DNA of 64,000 bases. Origin: Lamellibrachia columna. Lineage: Eukaryota > Annelida > Polychaeta > Sabellida > Siboglinidae. Location: NCBI GenBank assembly GCA_963662155.1, contig OY759263.1, positions 28,250,023 through 28,314,022 of the forward strand, written 5' to 3'. A program made the position numbers and the translations under genes. The notes under the pieces are model-generated. The model did not search any database and was not told where the DNA came from. It saw only the letters and a program-made list of their open reading frames with translations. Within the stretch, counting starts at the first letter, position 1. Each line of letters begins with the position of its first letter. Shown here in pieces: positions 39,201 through 53,200 of this stretch.

Positions 39201-42200
39201 CAAAACAAACAGCATTTGTACCTTCGCTTGTTGATTCGACGGAAAGTGTCGTTTCCTCGGTTGTAGTTTGTGCGGCACTATCTGTTGCCACAGCAGAAGA
39301 CAATGATTCCGTAGACCCAGTTCTTTCCACCTCTGTGGTGGAGGCTGGTGCAAATCGAGGAGAATGAATATAAATAAACACATGTGCAATTCTAATAACA
39401 TATAAAACATATTTGTTATATATAATTGTACCATAGTGTAGTGTACGTCCATAATACAATGTGTATTCAGAAAATATAGTATTTGGCAGGGAAATGCTTG
39501 TATCAAAAATAAATGAAGCGGACGTTTTCTGAAAATATTCATTTGGGTAGTTTTTGTTGGACGGAAGATATATTTGATCATAGTCTTTAAACATATCAGT
39601 ATTTACTTGTATTGACTTTGTGTACCATAAGTTAGTACACAACCCCATCGATTAACAAATATGAGGAAGCAATCTGAACAAAACAATTTGTTTGAATATG
39701 CAACTTATCTATGTGGAACAACGAAAGGAGTTAATTACCTTCGCTCGTTGTCAGACCTGACTGCGATGTCTCTTCGGTCGTTCCTGTTGCAACTGCCTCT
39801 GTAGCTGTGTCAACGGCAATTGTGGTGGCTACAACAAATTGTATATTAATGATAACTTCTTAATTTAATATCAATTTGATGATTGTCATTCAACATATTT
39901 GTTTTGTAACTGACTATATGTTACAACATTATTTGTATGAATAATTGTTATTCTGTTCCTTACTTATTTGCAGCAGTATCTCTGAAACGCAACATCTATA
40001 TTAACGTAATAATACGACGTTGCACTATTACCATTATTTGTAATGCATCAGGTTCAATAGAATTCTTTGAACATTTTGATGCCAAATTAGAAAGATTGTA
40101 TATTGAGCAAAATAGTGACATTAATTAACAATGAAGAAAGGCTAAAACGAAATAATTATTGAAAACAAGTGTCTACCTTCGCTCGTTTGTTCGACGGAAA
40201 GTGTAGTTTCTTCGCTTGTAGCTGGGGCATCTGTACCTGTTGCTGCTGTCGAAGACACGGTTTCTGTTGATCGCGCGGTTTCCACCTCTGCGGTAGAAGC
40301 TGATGCAAAATGTGTGCGAATACGAGTCGTAATATGCATTTGATTGATGTAGATATTTATTGATGATCTAAAATGTTCAGTCACTTTGGGGTTCGGCCGA
40401 CATATGACGCGTGGTGACGAAACGGTACATTTATCACCTAAAATAATTATTCCACATAGCAGCAAAACAAAAATGTTTGGAAAACATTCAAATGAATAGT
40501 TATTTCTGGTTTGAACATTCCTTTTTGAACAATATATCTTTATATATTTATATAGGTAGATAGTTTATAACACATACATATCTGCCAACTAAGTTTAACA
40601 ATATGGTACAACGAATGGAGCTAGTTACCTTCGCTCTCTGTCTCAATGGCCTGAGTCGTTTCTTCACTCGTACCTGTTGCAACTGTTTCTGTTGCCGCAG
40701 AGGACGACAAGCTCTCCGTCGATCCCGATGTTTCAACGCCGCCTGTAGTGGCTGCGTCAGATCGAACATTCAGCTTAAAATTGTAACATATTTCATAAAA
40801 ACATATGATAGTTGTCAATATCAAACTAAATCATATCTTCATTGTCTGTTATGTGCTATTTTTTCATATTTCTGTGAATGTTGACGTTAGAAGAGTATTT
40901 CTGGTAAACGGGAGGTTGCCGTGCAAATCAAAGTCGAATACATTGAAATAGTCAAAACCAACAGCATTTGTACCTTCGCTTGTTGATTCGACGGAAAGTG
41001 TCGTTTCCTCGGTTGTAGTCGGTGCTTCACTATCTGTAGCCACAGCAGAAGACAATGATTCCGTAGACCCAGTTCTTTCCACCTCAGTCGTGGAGGCTGG
41101 TGCAAATTGAGGAGAATTAATATAAATAAACACATGTGCAATTCTAATAACATATACAAATATTTGTTATATATAATTGTACCATAGTGTAGTGTACGTC
41201 TATATTACAATGTGTAACCCGAAAATATATTATTTGGCAGGGAAATGCTTGTGTCAAAAATAAATGAAGTGGACGTTTTCTGAAAATAATCATTTGGATA
41301 GTTAGGTATGTTAACATCTTAATTTAATATCAATTTGATGATTGTCATTCAAAATATTTGTTTTGTAACTGACTGTATGTTACAACATTATTTGTATGAA
41401 TAATTGTTATTCTGTTTCTTACTTATTTGCAGCAGTATCTCTGAAACGCAACCTCTTTATTAACGTATTAATACGACGTTGCACTGTTACCATTATTTGT
41501 AATGCATCAGGTTCAATAGAATTCTTTGAACATTTTGATGCCAAATTAGAAAGATTGTTTATTGAGCAAAATAGTGACATTAATTGACAATGAAGAAAGG
41601 CTAAAACGAAATAATTATTGAAAACAAGTGTCTACCTTATAGTTTTATTGGTAAACAAGTCACATTGCCTACCCATCAAAATTACACTTATTGTTTAAAC
41701 AGAAATGACAGTCATTTACCTTCGCTTGTTGTCTCAACGGATTGCGTCGTTCCTTCGATTGTACTTGTTTCAACTGATTCTGTAGTCGCTGCCGACGACA
41801 AGCTATCCGTCGATTCCGTGGTTTCCACTTGGGCCGTGGTGGATCCTGGCAGAAGAATATCATGTCAAATACATTCATTGGTTTGAACGAAGACATTGTT
41901 TTAACAACACATTGAACATCCATATATATATATAGATAAATGTAATAATATTTAACATTATGCTGATTCATAAATATTATATGATTTTTTTCCAAGCTAC
42001 AAGTTGTGCTTTTGCATTATCAAACCTCATGTATTCATTTTGAAATATGAAACAACGAATATGATTGATATTTTCAATACAACTTTATATTTTAAAATAG
42101 CTGTTTAGCACTCCTTCTGTTTTCTTCGTGTGGTATCAAAATAGAGCTATATCGTTTCTATATTTCCAAAATAACAACTGGAAAGGGATACACATAACTG

Positions 42201-43016
42201 CATTTGTAAACATTCGGTCGGTGTTACCTGAAGCAGTCGTACTTTCTATCTCGAGAGTAGTAGTATCGAATGATGCAGTAGTAGAAGACGTCGCTGAAGC
42301 AGTGTCTTCCAGGGTAATTTTCCCTTCTACTACCGTACTTGCTACAGTTGGTGAATAATCAATATTCAACAATAAATTACAAATATCATAGTTATATGAT
42401 ATTTATTTTCTATTTATTATAATTAATATCAATCGTTCCATATGTTCAACAAATTAGCAGTTTCGTAGATATTTCAATTGGGTAATAAAATATTAATAAC
42501 GGTCGAATAGATAAAACGATTAATTTCGATCAAACTTTTACCTTCGCTTGTTGTTTCGACGAAAGATGTTGTTCCTTCGATTGTTGTTTGTGCAGCAGTT
42601 CCAGTGGTCTCTGTCGAAGTTATTGTTTCGATTGACCCCGTTGTAACATCCGCAGCTGTGGTTGTTGCTGAAAAAAATATTTGAAATAGAGCTGAGCATT
42701 TAGTAGATGCAGGAATTAAATTATTTTCTGTAATGACAGTTATATTGGTAAACAAGTCACATTGCCTACCCATCAAAATTACACTTATTGTTTCAACAGA
42801 AACGACAGTCATTTACCTTCGCTCGTTTTCTCAACGGATTGCGTCGTTCCTTCGATAGTACTTGTTTCAACTGATTCTGTAGTCGCTGCCGACGACAAGC
42901 TATCCGTCGATTCCGTGGTTTCCACAGGGGCTGTGGTGGATCCTGCCAGAAGAATATCATGTCAAATACATTCATTGGTTTGAACGAAGACATTGTTTTA
43001 ACAACACTTTGAACAT

Positions 43017-43094
<78 letters not shown>

Positions 43095-44157
43095 AACATT
43101 ATGCTGATTCATCAATGTTATATGATTTTTTTCCAAGCTACAAGTTATGCTTTTGCATTACCAAACCTCATGTATTCATTTTTAAATATGAAACAACGAA
43201 TATGATTGATATTTTCAATACAACTTTATATTTTAAAATAGATGTATAGCACTCTTTCTGTTTTATTCTTGTGGTATCAAAATAGAGCTATATCATTTCT
43301 ATATTTCCAAAATAACAACTAGAAAGGGATACACATCACTGCATTTGTAAACATTCGTTCGGTGTTACCTGAAGCAGTCGTACTTTCTATCACGAGAGTA
43401 GTAGTATCGAATGATGCAGTAGTAGAAGACGTCGCTGAAGCAGTGTCTTCCACGGTAGTTTTCCCTTCTACTACCGTACTTGCTACAGTTACTGAATAAT
43501 CAATATTCAACAATAAATTTCAAATATCATAGTTATATTATATTTATTTTCTATTTATTATTATTAATATCAATCGTTCCATATGTTCAACAAATTAGCA
43601 GTTTCGTAGATATTTCAATTCGGTTATAAAATATTAATAACGGACGAATAGATTAAACGATTAGTTGCGATCAAACTTTTACCTTTGCTTGTTGTTTCGA
43701 CGAAAGATGTGGTTCCTTCGATTGATGTTTGTGCAGCTGTTCCAGTGGTCTCTGTCGAAATTATTGTTTCGGTTGACCCCGTGGTAACATCCGCAGCTGT
43801 GGTTGTTGCTGAAAAATATATTTTAAATAGAGCTAAGCATTTAGTAGATGCTGGAATTAAATTATTTTCTGTAATGACAGTTATATTGGTAAACAAGTCA
43901 CATTGCCTACCAATCAAAATTACACTTATTGTTTCAACAGAAATGACAGTAATTTACCTTCGCTCGTTGTCTCAACGGATTGCGTCGTTCCTTCGATTGT
44001 ACTTGTTTCAACTGACTCTGTAGCCGCTGCCGACGACAAGCTACCCGTCGATTCCATGGTTTCCACAGGGGCTGTGGTGGATCCTGCCAGAACAATATCA
44101 TATCAAACACATTCATTGATTTGAACAAAGATATTGTTTTAACAATACATTGAACAT

Positions 44158-44253
<96 letters not shown>

Positions 44254-47200
44254 GTAATAATATTGAACATTATGCTGATTCATAAATGTTATGTGATGTT
44301 TTCCAAGCTACAAATTGTGCTTTTGCATTATCAAACCTGATGTATTCATTTTGAAATATGAAACAACGAATATGTTTGATATTTTCAATACAAATTTATA
44401 TTTTAAAATAGCTGTATATAACACTCCTGTTTTCTTCGTGTGGTATCAAAATAGAGCTATAGCGTTTCTATATTTCCAAAATGACAACTGGAAAGGGATA
44501 CACATAACTGCATTTGTAAACATTCGGTCGGTGTTACCTGAAGCAGTCGTACTTTCTATCTCGAGAGTAGTAGTATCGAATGATGCAGTAGTAGAAGACG
44601 TCGCTGAAACAGTTTCTTCCAGGGTAGTTTTCCCTTCTACTAGCGTACTTGCTACAGTTGCTGAATAATCAATATTCCACAATAAATTACAAATATCATA
44701 GTTATATTATATTTATTTTCTATTTATTATAATTAATATCAATCGTTCCATATGTTCAACAAATTAGCAGTTTCGTAGATATTTCAATTGGGTAATAAAA
44801 TATTAATAACGGACGAATAGATAAAACGATTAGTTGCGATCAAACTTTTACCTTCGCTTGTTGTTTCGACGAAAGATGTTGTTCCTTCGATTGTTGTTTG
44901 TGCAGCTGTTCCAGTGGTCTCTGTCGAAGTTATTGTTTCGGTTGAACCAGTGGTAACATCCGCAGCTGTGGTTGTTGCTGAAAAAAAAATATTTTAAATA
45001 GAGCTAAGCATTTAGTAGATGCAGGAATTAAATTATTTTCTGTAATGACAGTTATATTGGTAAACAAATAACATTGCCTACCCATCAAAATTACACTGAT
45101 TGTTTAAACAGAAATGACATTCATTTACCTTCGCTCGTTGTCTCAAGGGATTGCGTCGTTCCTTCGATTGTACTTGTTTCAACTGACTCTGTAGTCGCTG
45201 CCGACGACAAGCTATCCGTCGATTCCGTGGTTTCCACAGGGGCTGTGGTGGATCCTGCCAGAAGAATATCATGTCAAATATATTCATTGGTTTGAACGAA
45301 GACATTGTTTTAACAACACATTGAAAACCCATATATATATATAAATGTAATTATATTGAACATTATGCTGATTCATCAATATTACGTGATTTGTTTCCAA
45401 GATAAAAGTTGTGCTTATGCATTACCAAACCTGATGTATTGATTTTGAAATATGAAACCAAGAATATGATTGATATTTTCAATACAACTTTATATTTTAA
45501 AATAGCTGTATAGCACTCCTTCTGTTTTCTTCGTGTGGTATCAAAATAGAGCTATATCATTTCTATATTTCCAAAATGACAACTGGAAAAGGATACACAT
45601 AACTGCATTTGTAAACATTCGGTCGGTGTTACCTGAAGCAGTCGTACTTTCTATCTCGAGAGTAGTAGTATCCAATGATGCAGTAGTAGAAGATGTCGCT
45701 GAAGTAGTTTCTTCCAAGGTAGTTTTCCCTTCTACTACCGTACTTGCTTCAGTTGCTGAATAATCAATATTCAACAATAAATTACAAATATCATAGTTAT
45801 ATTATATTTATTTTCTATTTATTATAATTAATATCAATCGTTCCATATGTTCAACAAATTAGCAGTTTCGTAGATATTTCAATTGGGTAATAAAATATTA
45901 ATAACGGACGAATAAATAAAACGATTAGTTGAGATCAATTTGTACCTTCGCTAGTTGTTTCAACGAAAGATGTTGTTCCTTCGATTGTTGTTTGTGCAGC
46001 TGTTCCAGTGGTCTCTGTCGAAGTTTTTGTTTCGGTTGACCCCGTAGTAACATCCGCAGCTGTGGTTGTTGCTGAAAAAAAATATTTTAAATAGAGCTAA
46101 GCATTTAGTAGATTCAGGAATTAAATTATTTTCTGTAATGACAGTTATATTGGTAAACAACTCACATTGCCTACCCATCAAAATTACACTTATTGTTTAA
46201 ACAGAAATGACAGTCATTTACTTTCGCTCGTTGTCTCAACGGATTGCGTCGTTCCTTCGATTGTACTTATTTCAACTGACTCGATAGTCGCTGCCGACGA
46301 CAAGCTATCCGTCGATTCTGTGGTTTCCACATGGGCTGTGGTGGATCCTGCCAGAAGAATATCATGTCAAATGAATTTATTAGTTTGAACGAAGACTTTT
46401 TTAACAACACATTGAACATCCATATATATAAATGGAATAACATTGAACATTATGCTGATTCATAAATGTTATGTGATTTGTTTCCAAGCTACAAGTTGCG
46501 CTTTTCCATTATCAAAACTCATATATTAATTTTGAAATATGAAACCACGAATATGATTGATATTTTCAATACAACTTTATATTTTAAAATAGCTGCATAG
46601 CACTCCTTCTGTTTTCTTCGTGTGGTATCAAAGATAGAGCTATATCATTTCTATATTTCAAAATGACAACTAGAAAGGGATACACATTACTGCATTTGTA
46701 AACATTCGGTCGGTGTTACCTAAAGCAGTCGTACTTTCTATCTCGAGAATAGAAGTATCCAATGATGCAGTAGTAGAAGACGCCGCTGAAGTAGTGTCTT
46801 CCACGGTAGTTTTCCCTTCTACTACCGTACTTGCTACAGTTGCTGAATAATCAAAAGTAAAAAATAAAATACAAATATCATAGTTATATTATAATTATTT
46901 TCTATTTATTATAATTAATATCAATCGTTCTATACGTTCAACAAATTAGCAGTTTCTTAGATATTTCAATTGGGTAATAAAATATTAATAACCGACGAAT
47001 AGATAAAATTATTAATTTAGATCAATCTTGTACCTTCGCTAGTTGTTTCGACGAAAGATGTTGTTCCTTCGAATGTTGTTTGTGCAGCTGTTCCAGTGGT
47101 CTCTGTCGAAGTTATTGTTTCGGTTGACCCTGTGGTAACATCCGCAGCTGTGGTTGTAGCTGAAAAAAAATTATTTGAAAAAGACCTCAGCATTTAGTAG

Positions 47201-50200
47201 ATTCAGGAACTAAATTATTTTCTGTAATGACAGTTATATTGGTAAACAAGTCTCATTGCTTACCCATCAAAATTACACTTATTTTTAACAGAAATGACAG
47301 TCATTTACCTTCGCTCGTTGTCTCAACGGATTGCGTCGTTCCTTCGATTGTACTTGTTTCAACTGACTCTGTAGTCGCTGCCGACGACAAGCTATCCGTC
47401 GCTTCCGTGGTTTCCACAGGGGTTGTGTTGGATCCTGCCAGAAGAATATCATGTCAAATACATTCATTGATTTAAACGAAGACATTGTTTTAATAACACA
47501 TTGAACATCCATATATATAAATGGAATAACATTGAACATTATGCTGATTCATAAATGTTATGTGATTTGTTTCCAAGCTACAAGTTGCGCTTTTGCATTA
47601 TCAAACCTCATGTATTCATTTTGAAATATGAAACAACGAATATGATTGATAATTTCAATGCAACTTTATATTTTAAAATAGCTGCACAGCATTCCTTTTG
47701 TTTTCTTCTTGTGGTATCAAAGATAGAGCTATATCATTTCTATATTTCCAAAATGACAACTGGAAAGGGATACACATAACTGTATTTGTAAACATTCGGT
47801 TGGTGTTACCTGAAGCAGTCGTACTTTCTATCTCGAGAGTAGTAGTATGCAATGATGGAATAGTAGAAGACGACGCTGAAGTAGTGTCTTCCTCGGTAGT
47901 TTTCCATTCTACTACCGTACTTGCTACAGTTGGTGAATAGTCAAAATTCAACAATAAATTACAAATATCAGAGTTATAATATATTTATTTTCTATTTATT
48001 ATAAGTAATATCAATCGTTCCGTATGTTCAACAAATTAGCAGTTTCGTAGATATTTCAATTGGGTAATAAAATATTAATAACAGGCGAATAGATCAAACG
48101 ATTAGTTGAGATCATTATTGTACCTTCGCTAGTTGTTTCGACGAAAGATATTGTTCCTTCGATTGCTGTTTGTGCAGCTGTTCCTGTGGTCTCTGTCGAA
48201 GATATTGTTTCGGTTGACCCCGTGGTAACATCCGCAGCTGTGGTTGTTGCTGAAAAAAAAATACTTCAAATAGAGCTAAGCATTTAGTAGATGCAGGAAT
48301 TTAATTATTTTCTGTAATGACAGTTATATTGGTAAACAAGTCACATTGCCTACCCATAAAATTACATTTAATGTTTAAACAGAAATGACAGTCATTTACC
48401 TTCGCTCGTTGTCTCAACGGATTGCGTCGTTCCTTCGATTGTACTTGTTTCAACTGACTCTGTAGTCGCTGCCGACGACAAGCTATCCGTCGATTCCGTG
48501 GTTTCCACAGGGGCTGTGGTGGATCCTGCCAGAAGAATATCATGTCAAATGCATTCATTGATTTGAACGAAGACATTGTTTTAACAACACATTGAACATC
48601 CATATATATAAATGGAATAACATTGAACATTATGCTGATTCATAAATGTTATGTGATTCGTTTCCAAGCTACAAGTTGCGCTTTTGCATTAACAAAACTC
48701 ATGTATTAATTTTGAAACATGAAACAACGAATGTGATTGATATTTTCAATACAAATTTATATTTTAAAATAGCTGCATAGAACTCCTTCTGTTTTCTTCG
48801 TGTGGTATCAAAGATAGAGCTATATCGTTTCTATATTTCCAAAATGACAACTAGAAAGGGATACACATAACTGCATTTGTAAACATTCGGTCGGTGTTAC
48901 CTGAAGTAGTCGAACTTTCTATCTCGAGAATAGTAGTATCCAATGTTGCAGTAGTAGAAGACGTCGCAGAAGTAATGTCTTCCAAGGTAGTTTTCCCTTC
49001 TACTACCGTACTTGCTACAGTTGCTGAATAATCTAAATGAAAAAATAAATTACAAATATCATAGTTATATTATATTTATTTTCTATTGATTATAATTAAT
49101 ATCAATCGTTCCATCTGTTCAACAAATTAGCAGTTTTGTAGATATTTCAATTGGGTAATAAAATATTAATAACGGACGAATAAATAAAACGATTAGTTGA
49201 GATCAATTTGTACCTTCGCTAGTTGTTTCAACGAAAGATGTTGTTCCTTCGATTGTTGTTTGTGCAGCTGTTCCAGTGGTCTCTGTCGAAGTTATTGTTT
49301 CGGTTGACCCCGTGGTAACATCCGCAGCTGTGGTGGTCGCTGATAAAAATACTTGAAATATAGCTAAGCATTTAGTAGATGCAGGAATTAAATTATTTTC
49401 TGTAATGACAGTTATATTGGTAAACATGTCACGTTGCCTACCCATCAAAATTACACTCATTGTTTAAACAGAAATGACTGTAATTTACCTTCGCTCGTTG
49501 TCTCAACGGATGGCGTCGTTCCTTCAATTGTATTTGTTTCAATTGACTCTGTAGTCGCTGCCGACGACAAGCTATCCGTCGATTCCGTGGTTTCCACAGG
49601 GGCTGTGGTGGATCCTGCCAGAAGAATATCATGTCAAATGCATTTATTGGTTTGAACGAAGACATTGTTTTAACAACACATTGAACATCCATATATATAA
49701 ATGGAATAACATTGAACATTATGATGATTCATAAATGTTATGTGATTTGTTTCCAAGCTACAAGTTGCGCTTTTGCATTATCAAACCTAATGTATTAATT
49801 TTGAAATATGAAACAACGAATATGATTGATATTTTCAATACTACTTTATATTTTAAAATAGCTGCATAGCACTCCTTCTGTTTTTTCGTGTGGTATCAAA
49901 GATAGAGCTATATCTTTTCTATATTTCCAAAATGACAACTGGAAAGGTATACACATAAATGCATTTGTAAACATTCGGTCGGTGTTACCTGAAGCAGTCG
50001 TACTTTCTATCTCGAGAATAGTAGTATCCAATGATGCAGTAGTAGAAGACGTCGCTGAAGTAGTGTCTTCCACGGTAGTTTTCCCTTCTACTACCGTACT
50101 TGCTACAGTTGCTGAATAATCAAAATTTAAAAATAAAATACAAATATCATAGTTATATTATAATTATTTTCTATTTATTATAATTAATATCAATCGTTCT

Positions 50201-53200
50201 ACATGTTCAACAATTTAGCAGTTTCGTAGATATTTCAATTGGGTAATAAAATATTAATAACGGACGAATAGATAAAATGATTAATTTAGATCAATCTTGT
50301 ACCTTCGCTAGTTGTTTCGACGAAAGATGTTGTTCTTTCGATTGTTGTTTGTGCAGCTGTTCCAGTGGGCTCTGTCGAAGATACTGTTTCGGTTGACCCC
50401 GTGGTAACATACGCAGCTGTGGTGGTCGCTGAAAAAAAATACTTGAAATATAGCTAAGCATTTAGTAGATGCAGGAATTAAATTATTTTCTGTAATGACA
50501 GTTATATTGGTAAACATGTCACGTTGCCTACCCATCAAAATTACACTTATTGTTTAAACAGAAATGACAGTCATTTACCTTCGCTCGTTGTCTCAAAGGA
50601 TTGCGTCGTTCCTTCGATTGTATTTGTTTCAACTGACTCTGTAGTCGCTGCCGACGACAAGCTATCCGTCGATTCCGTGGTTTCCACAGGGGCTGTGGTG
50701 GATCCTGCCAGAAGAATATCATGTCAAATGCATTCATTGGTTTGAAAGAAGACATTGTTTTAACAACACATTGAACATCCATATATATAAATGGAATAAC
50801 ATTGAACATTATGCTGATTCATAAATGTTATGTGATTTTTTCCAAGCTACAAGTTGCGCTTTTGCATTATCAAACCTAATGTATTAGTTTTGAAATATGA
50901 AACAACGAATATGATTGATATTTTCAATACAACTTTACATTTTAAAATAGCTGCATAGCACTCCTTCTGTTTTCTTCGTGTGGTATCAAAGATAGAACTA
51001 TATAATTTCTATATTTCCAAAATGACAACTAGAAAGGGATACACATAACTGCATTTCTAAACATTCGGTCGGTGTTACCTGAAGCAGTCGTACTTTCTAT
51101 CTCGAGAATAGTAGTATCCAATGTTGCAATAGTAGAAGACGTCGCTGAAGTAGTGTCTTCCACGGTAGTTTTCCCTTCTACTACCGTACTTGCTACAGTT
51201 GCTGAATAATCAAAATTTAAAAATAAAATACAAATATCATAGTTATATTATAATTATTTTCTATTTATTATAATTAATATCAATCGTTCTACATGTTCAA
51301 CAAATTAGCAGTTTCGTAGATATTTCAATTGGGTAATAAAATATTAATAACGGACGAATAGATAAAATGATTAATTTAGATCAATCTTTTACCTTCGCTA
51401 GTTGTTTCGACGAAAGATGTTGTTCTTTCGATTGTTGTTTGTGCAGCTGTTCCAGTGGTCTCTGTCGAAGATACTGTTTCGGTTGACCCCGTGGTAACAT
51501 ACGCAGCTGTGGTGGTCGCTGAAAAAAAAAACTTGAAATATAGCTAAGCATTTAGTAGATGCAGGAATTAAATTATTTTCTGTAATGACAGTTATATTGG
51601 TAAACAAGTCACATTCCCTACCCATCAAAATTACACTTATTGTTTAAACAGAAATGACAGTCATTTACCTTCGCTCGTTGTCTCAAAGGATTGCGTCGTT
51701 CTTTCGATTGTACTTGTTTCAACTGACTCTGTAGTCGCTGCCGACGACAAGCTATCCGTCGATTCCGTGGTTTCCACAGGGGCTGTGGTGGATCCTGCTA
51801 GAATAATATCATGTCAAATGCATTCATTGGTTTGAACGAAGACATTGTTTTAACAACACATTGAACATCCATATATATAAATGGAATAACATTGAACATT
51901 ACGCTGATTCATAAATGTTATGTGACTTTATCCAAGCTACAAGTTGCGCTTTTGCATTATCAAACCTAATGTATTAATTTTGAAATATGAAACAAAGAAT
52001 ATGATTGATATTTTCTATACTACTTTATATTTTAAAATAGCTGCATAGCATTCCTTCTGTTTTCTTCGTGTGGTATCAAAGATAGAGCTATATCTTTTCT
52101 ATATTTCCAAAATGACAACTAGAAAGGTATACACATCACTGCATTTGTAAACATTCGATCGGTGTTACCTGAAGCAGTCGTACTTTCTATCTCGAGAATA
52201 GTAGTATCCAATGATGCAGTAGTAGAAGACGTCGCTGAAGTAGTGTCTTCCACGGTAGTTTTCCCTTCTACTACCGTACTTGCTACAGTTGCTGAATAAT
52301 CAAAATTTTAAAATAAAATACAAATATCATAGTTATATTATAATTATTTTCTATTTATTATGATTAATATCAATCTTTCTACATGTTCAACAAATTAGCA
52401 GTTTCGTAGATATTTCAATTGCGTAATAAAATATTAATAACCGACGAATAGATAAAATGATTAATTTAGATCAATCTTGTACCTTCGCTAGTTGTTTCAT
52501 AGAAAGATGTTGTTCCTTCGATTGTTGTTTGTGCAGCTGTTCCAGTGGTCTCTGTCGAAGTTATTGTTTCGTTTGACCCCGTGGTAACATCCGCAGCTGT
52601 GGTGGTCGCTGAAAAAAAATTATTTGAAATAGAACTAAGCATTTAGTAGATGCAGGAATTAAATTATTTTCTGTAATGACATTTATATTGGTAAAGAAGT
52701 CTCATTGCCTACCCATCAAAATTACACTTATTTTTTAAACAGAAATTACAGTCATTTACCTTCGCTCGTTGTCTCAACGGATTGCGTCGTTCCTTCGATT
52801 GTACTTGTTTCAACTGACTCTGTAGTCGCTGCCGACGACAAGCTATCCGTCGATTCCGTGGTTTCCACAGGGGCTGTGGTGGATCCTGCAAGAAGAATAT
52901 CATGTCAAATGCATTTATTGGTTTGAACGAAGACATTGTTTTAATAACACAGTGAACATCCACATATATAAATGGAATAACATTGAACATTATGCTGATT
53001 CATAAAAGTTATGTGATTTGTTTCCAAGCTACAATTTGCGCTGTTGCATTATCAAACCTAATATATTAATTTTGAAATATGAAACAACGAATATGATTGA
53101 TATTTTCAATACAACTTTATACTTAATAATAGCTGCATAGCACTCCTTCTGTTTTCTTCGTGTGGTATCAAAGATAGAGCTATATCATTTCTATATTTCC

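Larger units (their letters stand above)
4501..41637 (-). repeat. Array 1: 22 tandem units of about 1,750 bp, four exons each
   Basis: Transcription order in a unit is B (41 codons), C (41), D (30), A (41), giving 153 codons. Intron lengths in a typical unit are B-C 328, C-D 348, D-A 393 and A-B 223 bp. Exons A and C resemble each other (STxEVExTxSTE start, EETTLSVE end). B and D resemble each other (TT start, AVATGT/TVATGT core, EET middle). D equals B minus an 11-codon block (SGSTESLSSSA), which suggests an older two-exon unit that doubled. Unit lengths cluster at 1,750-1,755 and 1,697-1,698 bp; the shorter class lacks about 53 bp in the B-C intron. Unit boundaries below run from one A exon to the base before the next. 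Confidence 0.9.

Noticed and set aside
42762..42983. Plus-strand frame of 73 codons starting MPTHQNYTY, repeated in array 2
   Set aside because: It is the antisense of exon E in the complementary codon register. Conserved GT and AG signals exist only for the minus strand.
48301..48630. Minus-strand Arg/Gln-rich frames starting MFNVIPF or MDVQCV
   Set aside because: They read exon E in the wrong phase, with Arg/Gln in place of the Ser/Thr pattern, and run through both splice sites.
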